Source: Gloeophyllum trabeum ATCC 11539 (taxonomy: Eukaryota > Basidiomycota > Agaricomycetes > Gloeophyllales > Gloeophyllaceae). From it: a stretch of 64,000 nt of DNA. Position 1 is the first letter of the stretch. Each line of letters starts with the position of its first letter. The DNA lies in contig NW_006920427.1 of assembly GCF_000344685.1 (NCBI RefSeq), positions 334,548 through 398,547 on the forward strand, given 5' to 3'. The notes beneath the pieces were generated by a model. That model did no database searches. It worked only from the letters and a program-made list of their open reading frames with translations, and had not been told where the DNA came from. The position numbers were made by a program, and so were the translations under genes. Of the stretch, positions 33,214-44,243 are shown one piece after another.

Positions 33214-34176
33214 ATGGCGCAACCACCCTACGTGTACACCCCCGTCTACTATTCACCCACCCCCTACATCGACCCGTACTATCTGCAGAACCACTCGCCG
33301 TACATTCCGAATCTCCAAGTCCCACCATTAACCCCACCCACGCGTCAAGTCCACTTCGAGGACGAGGAACCACAATGTCCTGTACGCCCTAGGGTGGTAT
33401 CCTGGCACGCGGGGATGCCCTCCTCACCCGTGGGCCCAATGCCATACTTCTACCCCTCCCCTCCCCCGCCACATCCCGTCCCCTTGTATACCCACGGGCG
33501 CAGACACTCTTTCGGTGCTCCTCCAGTCATGACTCCGCCCTGGGCGACTCCCCCGCCATGGAGCGCCTGGCCTGGGTACGGATACGCATACCCGCCACAA
33601 CCGTACGTCCCACGTTCGCTCCTCCACCCGCTCCTGAGCGCGGAGGAGAACCCCCCGCCAATCATCTTCGACATGTCGCTATCGACGTTCGCGCCACAGA
33701 AGATCATAGGGCGCGGGCAGAGGGCCGCGCTGAGCACGGACGAGCTGCGCCAGCCCGCGACGCACCCGCCGACGACGCACATGAGGATCGTGTGCGATCC
33801 GATCAAGCAGTGGCCGATCGAACTCAAGGACCGGCGCAGCGAGCCATTCGCGCACAGCATGCTCCTGCAAGTGCCCGCGATGGAGCCCGCGCCGCCCATC
33901 ACCGTCGGCGACGTGCTGAACGCGATCCACCGCGCGATGCAGACGCAGATCAGCCATGTCGACTGGGCGCGGCTGAGCAAGAGCGACGAGATCGAGATTG
34001 CGCGGGCGTACACGCGTAGATGCAGGGCGTTCCCGAGCGTGGAGCAGTTCGAGGCGAGCCAGGGGGTGCGGAGGGTGGACTATTTGTTGAAGAAGTATAT
34101 GTTCAAGGGTTTGAAGCGCTCGAAGGGCGACGACGGGTTCAATAACCTGAAGCTGGTGATCGGTCCTCCGGATTGA
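33214..34176 (+). CDS. DUF6699-domain protein
   Basis: Single exon, 320 aa. The first 130 residues are Pro/Tyr-rich and disordered. The DUF6699-like region starts at SLLHPLLSAEENPPPIIFDMS and continues with LRQPATHPPTTHMRIV, WPIELKDRR, ITVGDVLNAIHRAMQTQISHVDW, and ends GVRRVDYLLKKYMFKGLK with a closing LVIGPP strand. This compact domain is abundant in Agaricomycetes and of unknown function; a cytosolic or nuclear role is assumed because no signal or membrane segment is present. A paralogue with the same core lies at 54562-55515. Confidence 0.8.
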   Translation: MAQPPYVYTPVYYSPTPYIDPYYLQNHSPYIPNLQVPPLTPPTRQVHFEDEEPQCPVRPRVVSWHAGMPSSPVGPMPYFYPSPPPPHPVPLYTHGRRHSFGAPPVMTPPWATPPPWSAWPGYGYAYPPQPYVPRSLLHPLLSAEENPPPIIFDMSLSTFAPQKIIGRGQRAALSTDELRQPATHPPTTHMRIVCDPIKQWPIELKDRRSEPFAHSMLLQVPAMEPAPPITVGDVLNAIHRAMQTQISHVDWARLSKSDEIEIARAYTRRCRAFPSVEQFEASQGVRRVDYLLKKYMFKGLKRSKGDDGFNNLKLVIGPPD

Positions 34177-34618
34177 CTAGATGGTGGTATTCTTCGGGGT
34201 TTAATCGCAAAATATACGTTCTCAGGAAAGGACTGATTGTATTTTACTTATTGTAGCTGCGTAGTGTATGCTAGACAGCCTCTCGTAATCCGTGGACCGA
34301 CGATACCCTATCTATGTCGCTATGCCATATGATGGATCCATTGATATAGTATGTACTCGAGCTATTATCACAATGCTACTATGTTCAAAGAATGCACTTT
34401 ACCTCGACATTGCATCTCCTCATGATCGGCACTGGCAGCGGCCGGACGGTGTTAACTCGAGGTTGGTGGCTCCAAGAGACAGACGACATCGGATGGTTTA
34501 TGTAAAGCCGCTCAACCATCAAGCTGTTCGTCCCTTTCTACGAATACTGAGCAGAGTCGCGATTATATTCGTAAGGAGACTTTCCGCTTCTCCAATGGGA
34601 GGTGCTCTGTATCATACA
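34177..34618. other. Intergenic, convergent 3' ends
   Basis: 442 bp between convergent genes; no gene or clear terminator structure seen. Confidence 0.45.
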
Positions 34619-35533
34619 TCAAGCAATCTCATACAATTCCAACTGCTCCAACAGTCCCTTCCCATTCGGCTTCCAGCCAGTCTGCTGCTTGGTCCACTCC
34701 GCCGACGCCTTGAACGCAACCGCCTGCAGTCCACCCACGAACCCAAGCTCCTCTCCTAGCTTCTCCGTCGGAATCACTTTCGTCTCCTTGCCCAATCTAC
34801 GTCCCAAGACCTCCGCAATATCCCTCAGTGGTACACCATCCTCCCCAAGCCCATGCAAAGTAGCCGGGTTTGGGAGCTTCCCCGGGGCGATCTCGACGGC
34901 TCGGAAGAACAGATCGGCTATGTCGTCGACCGTGGCAGTCCCCCAAAATCTGTCCGAGTCCGGGTAAGCGACGTATCCGTTCTCCTTTATCTTCTCGATC
35001 TGCCCCAGCAAAAACGGATGATTGAGTTCGGCGGGGCCATAGGTGATCGGAGCGATCCGGACTTGGATCACCGACAAGCCCTTGGGGGCGTAGGAAAAGG
35101 CGAGGTCGGTCGATTGCCACCGAGGCATATCAGGGGAACGGTGCAGCTCGGACTGCTCGTTGGCGTTGGGCGGAAGCCCGAGGGTTCCAGCGGCGAGAAT
35201 GAACCGCTTCTTGTCCCCACCTGAAGCGAGGAGCGCGTCACATATCGCCGCTATAACCTTCCGATCTTTCTCGCAAGCCCCTGCCCAATCTCCGCTGAAT
35301 GCCATACCGTGGTCGAAGGCCAGATGGACGACGACATCCGCGTCCTTGGCTGCTTTCGCAACGGTCTCGAGGTCGGTGATATCCCCCGAGACTGCTTTAG
35401 CCCCGAGGGACTCGAGTTTGGCGATGGAAGAGGGGGAGCGGGCGAGTCCGGTGACTTGGTGCCCGGACGCGATCAGCTTGGGCACGAGTGTCGAGCCTAT
35501 GAAGCCTGAGGCGCCTGTCACGAACACTTTCAT
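34619..35533 (-). CDS. NAD-dependent epimerase/dehydratase-family SDR, tandem copy 1
   Basis: Intronless, 304 aa. Extended SDR: MKVFVTGASGFIG carries the GxxGxxG cofactor loop (7-13), HQVTGLARSPSS follows as the second strand, GDITDLE and DADVVVHLAFDHG are the usual DxxD and acceptor segments. FSYAPKGLSVIQVRIAPITYGP replaces the YxxxK helix region; VPLRDIAEVLGRRLGKETKVIP and GWKPNGKGLLEQL are typical C-terminal signatures. The same architecture is widespread in actinobacteria and other bacteria, from memory. Substrate unknown; likely a carbonyl or sugar-like small molecule. A TATATAA on the minus strand (35654-35648) lies 115 bp before the start. First of three tandem copies. Confidence 0.85.
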   Translation of the reverse strand: MKVFVTGASGFIGSTLVPKLIASGHQVTGLARSPSSIAKLESLGAKAVSGDITDLETVAKAAKDADVVVHLAFDHGMAFSGDWAGACEKDRKVIAAICDALLASGGDKKRFILAAGTLGLPPNANEQSELHRSPDMPRWQSTDLAFSYAPKGLSVIQVRIAPITYGPAELNHPFLLGQIEKIKENGYVAYPDSDRFWGTATVDDIADLFFRAVEIAPGKLPNPATLHGLGEDGVPLRDIAEVLGRRLGKETKVIPTEKLGEELGFVGGLQAVAFKASAEWTKQQTGWKPNGKGLLEQLELYEIA

Positions 35534-36764
35534 CGTTGCTGGTTTGCCGTCGGTGCTGTATATGGGAATTGGCGTGTGGTGCTTGCTGCTGGGAGAGACT
35601 GGTGAATGGAACTGGAATGATAGAGGGAAATACGCTGCGACGAACCATTATATAGATATGCTGGTCCGGGGTAGGTGGTATACGTAGTCCGGCGTGAGGA
35701 CATCGGCATTCAGTGCCACCAAGACGCGCGTGCTAGTACGCAGACCTCAGCAGGTACCTATTACCAAGTTGATGTCCAGGCAGAGGACAAACTATACAGT
35801 ATGAATAAGCATCGACACTACCATATGCGCTAGGCCAGATCGGTATCCAAGCTTGATATTGCGCCTCCTGAAGCTTTGATATGCTCTGTCTGTCTTACCA
35901 AAATTGATGGGGGACGGAGAGGCCGCGTATTGACCGCACAAGTCGAAGTGCGTTCGGCATCGCAGTAGCGATCTGATTCCCGACGGCAATCGCCTTTGAA
36001 TAAGCCGCAGCTGCGGAGTCCTCGCTTCTGATTGGTTGAACGGCTGTCGGGTGGTTGATATCGCGGCTTGCGACTCCCGAAGGCTTCGGGATTCGCGCTG
36101 CAAGCTTGTCGTCTCTTGCCTTGCCCGGCGACGGGCGTAGGCAGAACGGGGCACCTAAAGTAAGAGGCCACTTAGGCGTATGTTTTTCCTGTCAACCGCT
36201 TGCGACGTTTTTGGGTTATCATCGCGTTCACACAGGTCATGCGTGCGATACAGCAAAAGTGAGGCCTGGAGCTCGTCCAGGAAACTATCTAGTCGTCTAC
36301 GCTCTACCGCCTGGAAGAGATCATCTGTCACAGATATTGACAACACTGTCTCTCCCATTCATATCTGTGCTCAGGAATGCTGCTCCGTGATCATGGTCGT
36401 AGGACGCACGTTGCCCTGGCGCTGATCCTCTTACTACGTTCCCCAGACGCCGGATGTTAAATCAGTGGATCAAGTGGGCTCCGTAAGGCAGATGTATAGT
36501 CACCCGACCCTGCCTGGAACCCGTAGAGCGACAAGAGCACTCACGAGTGCGTCTCGATGGGCTTCCCTTTTTTCTTAGTAGGAAGCTCTTTGAAATCCTG
36601 CATGAACTGCCGAAACATCTGGCCGAGGCGCCGTTCGCATTACAAGAAGCCCCAGGCCTGCGTTCCGCACTAAAACGTGGCTATTGTCGACGATATTCAT
36701 ACAAACCCCCTTGCAACTATCCAACGATGCTATTCCTATCGTACATCGAGCATCCTGTCGCAAA
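35534..36764. other. Intergenic between SDR copies, with a hairpin
   Basis: 1.2 kb. A compact hairpin lies at 36066-36105: GCTTGC/GCAAGC outer stem and CCCGAAG/CTTCGGG inner stem. No gene seen. Confidence 0.45.
35648..35654 (-). promoter_or_regulatory. TATA box of SDR copy 1
   Basis: TATATAA read on the minus strand, 115 bp before the ATG at 35533. Copy 3 has the same element at a similar distance. Confidence 0.4.
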
Positions 36765-37679
36765 TCAAGCAATCTCGTACAATTCTAACTGCTCCAGCAG
36801 CCTCTTGCCCTTCGGCTTCCAGCCGGTCTGTTCCTTCGTCCATTCTGCGGACGCCTGGTACGCCATCGACTGTAGCACACCTACAAACCCTAACTCCTCT
36901 GCCAACTTCTCCTTCGGAATCACTTTCGTCTCTTTGCCCAACCTTCGCCCCAAGACCTCCGCGACGTCCTTCAGCGGTACGCTTTCGGCCAGCCCGTGCA
37001 GAGTGGCCGGGTTGGGAAGTTTCCCCGGAGCGATTTCAACCGCTCGAAGGAACAGGTCCGCCACGTCCTCGATCGTACAAGCCCCCCAGGCGTTGTCCGA
37101 GTCAGGGTAAGCAACATATCCCTTCTCTTCGATCTGCGCGATTTGCTGCTTCAAAAACGAATGAGGCTCGGCTGGGCCGTAGGTGACCGGCGCGAGTCGG
37201 AGTGCGATCACCGACAAGCCTTTGGGGGCGTAGGAAAAGGCTAAGTCTGTCGACAGGTGCCGAGGCAGCTGAGGGGAACGATGTCCCTCGGACTCCTCGT
37301 TCCCGCCGGGGGGAAGGCCGAGGGTCCCAGAGGCAAGGATGAATCGCTTCTTTTCCCCGCCCGAATTCGAAGAGAGGAGGGCGTTACAAATGGCCTCGAT
37401 AACTTTCCGGTCCTTCTCGCAAGCCCCTGCAAAGTCTCCACCGAACGCCATACCGTGGTCGAAAGCTAGATGGACGACAATGTCGGCGTCCTTGGATGCT
37501 TTCGCGATGGTCTCGAGGTCGGTGAGGTCTCCCTGGACCGGTTTGGCGCCGAGGGATTCGAGTTTGGCGATAGATGAAGGGGATCGGATGAGTCCAGTGA
37601 CTTGGTGCCCGGACGCGACGAGCTTAGGTATGAGGGCTGAGCCGACGTGACCTGCGGCGCCTGTTACGAATACTTTCAT
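36765..37679 (-). CDS. NAD-dependent epimerase/dehydratase-family SDR, tandem copy 2
   Basis: Intronless, 304 aa, about four-fifths identical to copy 1 by eye. GAAGHVG cofactor loop (7-13), the same HLAFDHGMAF segment, FSYAPKGLSVIALRLAP, VPLKDVAEVLGRRLGKETKVIPKEKL and GWKPKGKRLLEQL. Differences cluster in the loop FILASGTLGLPPGGNEESEGHRSPQLPRH and the residues lining it, so substrate range may have shifted. No TATATAA as in copies 1 and 3, which hints at different expression. No disabling change seen. Confidence 0.85.
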   Translation of the reverse strand: MKVFVTGAAGHVGSALIPKLVASGHQVTGLIRSPSSIAKLESLGAKPVQGDLTDLETIAKASKDADIVVHLAFDHGMAFGGDFAGACEKDRKVIEAICNALLSSNSGGEKKRFILASGTLGLPPGGNEESEGHRSPQLPRHLSTDLAFSYAPKGLSVIALRLAPVTYGPAEPHSFLKQQIAQIEEKGYVAYPDSDNAWGACTIEDVADLFLRAVEIAPGKLPNPATLHGLAESVPLKDVAEVLGRRLGKETKVIPKEKLAEELGFVGVLQSMAYQASAEWTKEQTGWKPKGKRLLEQLELYEIA

Positions 37680-38649
37680 CGTCGTTGTTTCGCGCTGAGG
37701 TTGGATTTCGGAGTAGATGTTCCAGTCTGGTACCGCTGCTGGAAGTCAAACGGGTATACGTTTTCATATGGATACGCTCGAGCAGGAGGACCTCGGCATA
37801 CACGCGTCCTTGCGGCACTTGTGTAAGGTGCCGCAAGACCGCGCGTACATTCATTACGTTGCGGTATCTGATAAGATAGCAGGAGACACATCAATCAGCC
37901 ATCACAACTGTGTTTCGTTTGTGGCACGCGCTTCTTCGAACCCCTTTCAAATGTTCGCACCAATCTCTTAAGCTTTCAAGCTTCAAGTTTCGCAAGCCAC
38001 TAGTAGCATGTGCGTCTGATTACTTTGAGGAGAGAATCAAGTCGCAAGGTATATACTGATCCTTCTCCAGTGTGGATGGACCCCGACGAGGACCCGTGCT
38101 CAAACCCAGGTTGAGATGGTCTCACATTATCCCATGCATGCCACCCGCGGCGTGCTCATCCCGCAGGATGCCGTATTAAATGCGTACATTCAGGTAGGCG
38201 AGCAGAATTCTCAACTTTGATTGACGTACGTTTGTTTGGCCGACGACTTCTGTATTTGAACAGCTAGAATGTTATCTTGAGTATGGAATTTCTTGGCGGA
38301 TCTACGGCTCATTGCACTTATGCACTGTCAGCATCGTCAATATGTCACCCACTGCTCCTGCGACAGCTTCTCCGCTACAGCAGGATGACCTCTCGGAAAC
38401 TCTGGGTGTCTGGGACTCTAGATGTTGACGTTGTCGACCGCTCAAGCAGACGTGCAGCCTTGAAGCTAACCTATGATAACGAGAGACTCTCCAACGATCC
38501 CCCTTCCCTGTCTCCGATGTCAACCTCAAATGAGCGCGGCATATACTTGCGCATACACAGATGGCATGCACCAAAGCGTAGCTGGCGGGCGTCCAATATT
38601 CATACAGGTCTCTTTGCGACAATCGAACAGAGCTACACTTATCGTAACA
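37680..38649. other. Intergenic between SDR copies
   Basis: 970 bp. The first part is the promoter of copy 2; the rest holds only short overlapping frames. Confidence 0.45.
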
Positions 38650-39561
38650 TCAAGCAATGTTATACAATTCCAACTGCTCAAGCAACCCCTTCCCCTTCGG
38701 CGACCACCCCAGCTGGTTCTTCGTCCACTCCGCGGACGCTCTGAAAGCAATCAACTGCAGGCGACCAACTGGCCCATACTCCTCCGGAAGCTTCTCCACT
38801 GGAACCACCTTGGTCTCCTTCCCCAGCTTCCGCGACAACACCTTCGCAACATCCTTGAGCGGCACACCCTCCTCCGCCAACCCATGCAGCGTGACCGGGT
38901 TCGGGAGATTCCCAGCAGGGATCTCAATCGCCCGGATGTACAGGTCCGCCATATCCTCAACCGGGCACGCGGGCCAGGCGTTATCCGACTCGGGGTACGC
39001 AACGTATCCCTTCTCCTTGATCTTCTCGATCTGCTGCTGCAAGAACCAGTGCGGTTCCGCCGGACCAAAGGTGATCGGTGCGAGTCGGAGTTGGATGACG
39101 GACAGACCCTTGGGGGCGTAGGAAAAGGCGAGGTCGGTCGACAGGTAGCGGGGTAAGTGGGGAGAGCGGTGCCCTTCGGTCTTCTCGTCGCCGTTCGGGG
39201 GAAGTCCGAGCGTCCCCGAGGCGATGATGAGCCGCTTGTTCTCGCCGCCCGCGGCGACGAGGGCATCAGCTATCGCCGCGATGACATTCCGGTCCTTCTC
39301 GCAAGCCCCTGCCCAATCCCCTCTAAATGCCGCATCGTGGTCGAACGCTAGATGGACGACGACGTCGGCGTCCTTGGATGCTTTCGCAACTGTTTCGAGG
39401 TCGGTGATGTCTCCCGAGACGGTTTTAGCCCCGAAGGACTCGACTTTGGCGAGGGAAGAGGGGGAGCGAGCGAGGCCGGTGACTTGGTGCCCGACCGCGA
39501 CGAGCTTGGGGACGAGGGCTGAGCCGACGAGACCTGAGGCTCCTGTCACGAAGACCTTCAT
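38650..39561 (-). CDS. NAD-dependent epimerase/dehydratase-family SDR, tandem copy 3
   Basis: Intronless, 303 aa. The ATG at 39561 aligns with the start of the other two copies; the open frame runs 54 codons further upstream but that part is promoter. GASGLVG loop, GDITDLETVAKASKDADVVVHLAFDHDAAFRGDWAG, FSYAPKGLSVIQLRLAPITFGPAE, VPLKDVAKVLSRKLGKETKVVP, GWSPKGKGLLEQL. TATATAA on the minus strand at 39654-39648. Of the three, its residues in the last third differ most (EEYGPVGRLQLIAF against EELGFVGGLQAVAF). Confidence 0.85.
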   Translation of the reverse strand: MKVFVTGASGLVGSALVPKLVAVGHQVTGLARSPSSLAKVESFGAKTVSGDITDLETVAKASKDADVVVHLAFDHDAAFRGDWAGACEKDRNVIAAIADALVAAGGENKRLIIASGTLGLPPNGDEKTEGHRSPHLPRYLSTDLAFSYAPKGLSVIQLRLAPITFGPAEPHWFLQQQIEKIKEKGYVAYPESDNAWPACPVEDMADLYIRAIEIPAGNLPNPVTLHGLAEEGVPLKDVAKVLSRKLGKETKVVPVEKLPEEYGPVGRLQLIAFRASAEWTKNQLGWSPKGKGLLEQLELYNIA

Positions 39562-39647
39562 GGATGTTGCTTTGGTGTTAAGTGTGGAGTTTGGTGTCAG
39601 GCTCAAACGGAAGTCGGACGATGGGGAAATAAGGTCGCGACTGACGG

Positions 39648-39654
39648 TTATATA
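39648..39654 (-). promoter_or_regulatory. TATA box of SDR copy 3
   Basis: TATATAA on the minus strand, 87 bp before the ATG at 39561, matching the arrangement in copy 1. Confidence 0.4.
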
Positions 39655-41308
39655 AGTGTGCAAGTCTCGAGCAGGTACGTACACGGCGTCCCCTCCAAGA
39701 GTTTCGGCTTCATGCCGCCACAACGCGCGTACGTAGAGCTCTCTGGAACGTCCATCTCAGCCCTGATGTTGGGGTAGGCGGAGGACATGATGATTAAGCA
39801 TAGTCCGAGTGGTACGGGTTGGTCGTATGTCAAGATCAGAGTTTGATAACAAAGCGCGATCGAAACTGTGTTTACTTGTGTTTGTTTGTGGCAGTGTGCC
39901 ACCTTCGACTGTTGGGATTTAGTTTCAATCCACTCCGTATCCAGGTGGATACCCAGGCTTGCGCCTTTCCTTGTATACTTCAGTCATTTCGAAACAGCCT
40001 ACTGACGCTTGGTGTACGTCAAGAAGAGGGATACCGATATACAGTAAGCCTGGAGTCGCAAGGCATACTCCGGCGACTTTTCTAGTACCAGCAGAAGGTC
40101 TCAGGAATTCGAACTTCAACGCAGTCTGGCATTGACCGCAGTGATTGCGGCGTCTGCGGTTATCAGCACGCAAAAACTACGTGCTGCGTCTCGCCGTAAC
40201 TCACTGAGTACGGTTCCCCCACCGTTTGCACCGCCGTCAGGGATATCATCGGTCTCACGCAGCTCGTATTCCAGATCGTACGTACAAGCTCTCAGCGTCA
40301 GAAAAGGTACAGGAACGAGTATCAGGAGTTCCTCCTCCTGGAACTAGTATCGCTGACGAAGACCGTTATCTACACGTCGAATGCTCATGATGCAAGACAG
40401 GCTGGGCGTTAAGTATTCAAGCGGGAGAAAGTCCAGGACTTGAGACCAGATTCGGTCGAGACCGCACTTTCTCGCCCTCGTCCTTTATTGCCTATTTATT
40501 TCCATGAGGCATCACTGACTCGGCCTTGCTTCATTTTATCAGCGAAGCGCAGAAGTGACGATGCGTCGATTTTACTTACCTGAACTTCTCACCGATAAGC
40601 CAGTTACCTCCCGTAGGTTACTCAGGTGCGCGTATCGATGCACCAAGCAAAGATATGATACTGACAATATCATTCCGTCAGACTGGATAGTGGTGAGCGA
40701 CCGTTATATCAACAATTGTATGTATGATCCGCCGAATAGAAAATCTGACTGAGTCTTCAGGTCACATTCCAGAGAACGACTGGCTCGGTCCTACGTCCAA
40801 CGCGGGCCATACAACGCGACATAGAATAACATGGGTTTATTATGGATTAGAGTGTCTGGCCGAAGCGCATCAAGGCTGGCCTGGTGCTTGAGGTAAGTGT
40901 GATGGGTCCATATCCCACCTCACGAATCGAGCTTGAGAACCTCTGCTGTTACAAAGCTCCATAATCTGGCCATTTTCCTTCGCGGACGCACAACGCCTCG
41001 GGGCTCCAACCCGACCTGGATGCGCAGGCATCCAGCTCAACTCGCCTTCGCCGACATTCCATATTTTCCGCCCACAATGTACAATGAAGATTACATGCCC
41101 GCTGTTCGCCAGCCGCTGATCGAGATCAAGCAAGGGCACGTTCAGGAAAACAACGAGCCCTGCGATGTGCCACGGAACACGTTCCCCCAGTTCTGGTGCG
41201 AGATGTGCTCCAGCCATAGAGATTGGGTAAACACCAGCGAGAATCACAGTATTGCCGCGGCGTACATCGGGAAGGGCAAGTCTGCGAGTGAAGCGGCGGG
41301 AATAGTCG

Positions 41309-41831
41309 AACTCAATAAGCGTTTCTCGCTCATTTTCTCAGTGCGCTGAAGCCTTTCGGGGTCCCTGCCGAACGGCGATCGGACTTGGGATCTCAGCGCG
41401 AACGAGAAAACGAGAAACAGCTCCTCGAGCTGTTTCTCTCGTTTCTCTGGGGCGGACTTTCAATTGCCATGCGCTGTACTGATGTACCAGGCTCTCGGTT
41501 GCTTATGTCTTGCCTAATACGATATGTTTTGGCTTGTTGTGACGCGCTGTTGGACGCGCACTAAGTTGTGTTCTGGCACCCTTGCAACTACTGAGCTAGG
41601 GCAGGGCCAGTATAGTGACCCTGCTGATACTGCCACATACCGTCCCAGTCCGCCATAGAATACAGCACGTGGGATGAGCACGAGCTATCTGTCAGCTGTG
41701 GTGTCTAGCATCCGACGAGAAATCCGCCAGAAAATGCACGCTCAATAACTTCGGGTTTCTCCGTGTCGCCGCGTCGGCAGGAGGGGTGCCAGTGCGCCCG
41801 AGAAAATGAAAACGAGAAACGATATTGAGTT
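41309..41831. mobile_element. MITE-like terminal-inverted-repeat element, 523 bp
   Basis: Left end AACTCAATA then CGTTTCTCG, CATTTTCTC and GCGC; right end is the inverse (GCGC, GAGAAAATG, CGAGAAACG, TATTGAGTT). The termini match over about 40 bp with small gaps. A second hairpin (41404-41448, GAAACAGCTC / GAGCTGTTTC) repeats the same GAGAAACGAG word internally. No transposase frame, so non-autonomous. No clear target-site duplication. Confidence 0.6.
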
Positions 41832-42185
41832 GGGCTAATGTCCCCTACAAGACATTTGCTTCAGAGCTTGAAGCGATCGAATAACAGGAATGTACGATGA
41901 CCTGCAGCTGGTTGATGGACTCTGTAATCAACTCAGCATGCCCGCAATTACCTGGACTTTTCGACACCTAGATTGCATGCAGTCAAACATGACCTATAGA
42001 ACAAGTTGTATATGCATCCATAGCAGTGTTTCATGAGACTGATGGAACCTCTCAGGCTATGCTTCACTCTGCCTTCAACAACAACAGACCTATGACGCGC
42101 CCAAGAGGTAAAAACCCAGAAGACCTGGACATCAGGGGTCAGACATGCGTCACCATAGTTTACATGTACTCACCAATACAGTATG

Positions 42186-43850
42186 TCAGCACGGCTGTTC
42201 GAACAAACTGGCGACGGCTTGCATATCGTCCCGCTCTGATGAGTCTGAATCGGATTCGTCTTCGGTGTTGAAGTAATCGTTCGGGCCTTCCATGTCAGAT
42301 AGGTCTGGAGCGACATATCTCCTGTCCTTCCCGTTGACATAATAATTGATTGCCTCGACATCCATCAGGGCAACGCCCACGCTGATATTGTCAATATGGC
42401 TTCGCAATGACAATCTCTTGATAGGCACTCGCGCTCGGGAGCGTACCCTCAGAAACTTCCTCAGCAAATCGTGACGTGGAAGTGACAGGATCAGATCCTC
42501 TAGACACGGCCACAGTTTACGATTACTCGAACGAGCAAGTAGACGAAGGAAGTTGTTCCCAGTACCTCTGGCAATACGGAAGGTCTTAATCCGTGGAAGA
42601 CCTCTGAAGAAGTCGGGCGTCATAGTGACATCGATATCTCCGGCATAGAAGCCCCGGAGGACAAGCGACTGCACTTTCGGAAACCGTAAAGAACCGTCTG
42701 AAAGTCTCAAGCATGCTGCGACATCACCCGTGTCGTCAGGGCCCCCGAGGATAGCGTCGTCCAGGTCGATGTCGAGCGACGTCAGATTTGGGGGGTCAAG
42801 GATAGAACATATCCCGTTGAAGAACTCGGTCACTAAGGTCAGCGACTTCAGCGCTGGCAGATGGATGTACGGCTGTCTCCATAAAGTGAAGTCCGGCGAG
42901 CGAATCCATTCCACTGCGCCCTTGAATATAAAATGTTCCAGTGTGCCCAGGCAAGGTGCCAGGGCCAATCGCAGCGAAACTGGGCAAAGACCGGCACTGT
43001 ATGGAATGCAAAGGTCCAAGGTTGTGAGGAACTGCAAACCGCGCCGATATTGAGGAAGCAGAGTACCCTTCATACGCAACGTACGCAGCCTTGGCATGCC
43101 ACAAGAGAAAATGCGGCCACGGGTTGGATTAGGTCGGAAGATGTCAGCCCCGTCATCGCGATCTTGGGTGGAGAGACTACAGTACTCTAGTCTGGGCGCC
43201 GATTCTTTGTCGAGAAGTCTTCGCACACGGCCCAGCCCATGGCGACCAGTAGTGGTAAAATCGAGCAAGCGGACCCTACTGAGGTGGAGATGGAGTATAT
43301 GCATGATTTCATTGGACTTTCCATGACCTTCTATCTCGTACCCGATGTCAATGGACACGTCGATGAGGCTACTGCGTGACCTCTCTATGTAGTTGAGAGG
43401 CCGCGACAGGGGCAAAGAACCGAAGAATTGAATTCTCGTCCACAGGGTCGGAGTGTTCACCGCAACTTCCCGCCAGCGGCGAGAAACATGGGATACTACC
43501 ATCTCTACCGGAAATACGTCCTTCGCAGACCACTCGTTGACCGGAGTCGAAGACCAAGCAGCCCATTCAAATATAGTGATAAGGAGCTCGTCTGGCAGGG
43601 CATTGAGCTGGGACCATAGGACGAGCGTGTCACGGTGACGTGTGGATTCGGCCTGAAGTTTTTCCAGACACCTACACATATCATCAGATGCGGTACCCAG
43701 CTGCCGGAGGAGCTTTGGCGGCAAAGAAGCGGGACTGTCTCCCTGGAACCGTTTTGCATCTTCGACGAGGATGTCCAGACCATCCTTTAATGCAGAAATC
43801 GCCGTCTTTATGCGTGAAAGAGCTTCCAACCGACCCTGATATATCTCCAT
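42186..43850 (-). CDS. F-box protein with leucine-rich tail
   Basis: Single exon, 554 aa from the ATG at 43850 (the open frame extends 15 codons further but starts on TTG; an upstream exon is possible, since an acceptor-like TTAG precedes). N-terminal coiled part (residues 1-80), then a classical basidiomycete F-box ALPDELLITIFEWAA at about 84-98 with HVSRRWREVAVNTPTLWT. Irregular Leu-rich repeats fill the middle and an acidic tail (NTEDESDSDSSERDD) closes the protein. Expected role: substrate receptor of an SCF ubiquitin ligase through Skp1; target unknown. Arranged head-to-head with a dead relative at 44244-45754 that ends in the same kind of acidic tail. Confidence 0.85.
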   Translation of the reverse strand: MEIYQGRLEALSRIKTAISALKDGLDILVEDAKRFQGDSPASLPPKLLRQLGTASDDMCRCLEKLQAESTRHRDTLVLWSQLNALPDELLITIFEWAAWSSTPVNEWSAKDVFPVEMVVSHVSRRWREVAVNTPTLWTRIQFFGSLPLSRPLNYIERSRSSLIDVSIDIGYEIEGHGKSNEIMHILHLHLSRVRLLDFTTTGRHGLGRVRRLLDKESAPRLEYCSLSTQDRDDGADIFRPNPTRGRIFSCGMPRLRTLRMKGTLLPQYRRGLQFLTTLDLCIPYSAGLCPVSLRLALAPCLGTLEHFIFKGAVEWIRSPDFTLWRQPYIHLPALKSLTLVTEFFNGICSILDPPNLTSLDIDLDDAILGGPDDTGDVAACLRLSDGSLRFPKVQSLVLRGFYAGDIDVTMTPDFFRGLPRIKTFRIARGTGNNFLRLLARSSNRKLWPCLEDLILSLPRHDLLRKFLRVRSRARVPIKRLSLRSHIDNISVGVALMDVEAINYYVNGKDRRYVAPDLSDMEGPNDYFNTEDESDSDSSERDDMQAVASLFEQPC

Positions 43851-44243
43851 CGGAAAAGCCCTAAGCGTGGGTTTGCAGTAGAAAGTGAAGTTCAAGGAGG
43901 CAAGAATATGCTCAGCTTACGGACTCAGATGGCTTTGACTCTTGGGACCGAGATGAAATAAATCGGCTTCAGCAAATTTGCTACGAATTCAAGGAGTGAT
44001 ATCAGAGTCGAGGAGGAAGCTCGTGGCAAAGACTCAGGATATATAAGATTTTCGGTGATATCTGATTGGAAGAAATCGGGTTCGGGTTTCGTCTGGCCTA
44101 CTTGTACCTCTTGGAAGAGAGACACCATAGCCGGGACGACGGTATCAGGGCCTCCGGAATATGCCGGGCCGAGTCACACGAAGTCGAAACTGAGCACTTC
44201 CAGGGACGATTCCATCGATAATCGTACTCTAAGTAGCTCTTCA

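Larger units (their letters stand above)
39562..42185. other. Gene-poor region with a MITE-like element
   Basis: 2.6 kb. Apart from the TIR element at 41309-41831 there is an open frame on + (40933-41349) of 138 codons whose end runs into the element; it has no motif I recognise. No supported gene. Confidence 0.4.

Noticed and set aside
40933..41349. Protein-coding gene of 138 aa
   Set aside because: No recognisable motif and its C-terminus is MITE sequence.
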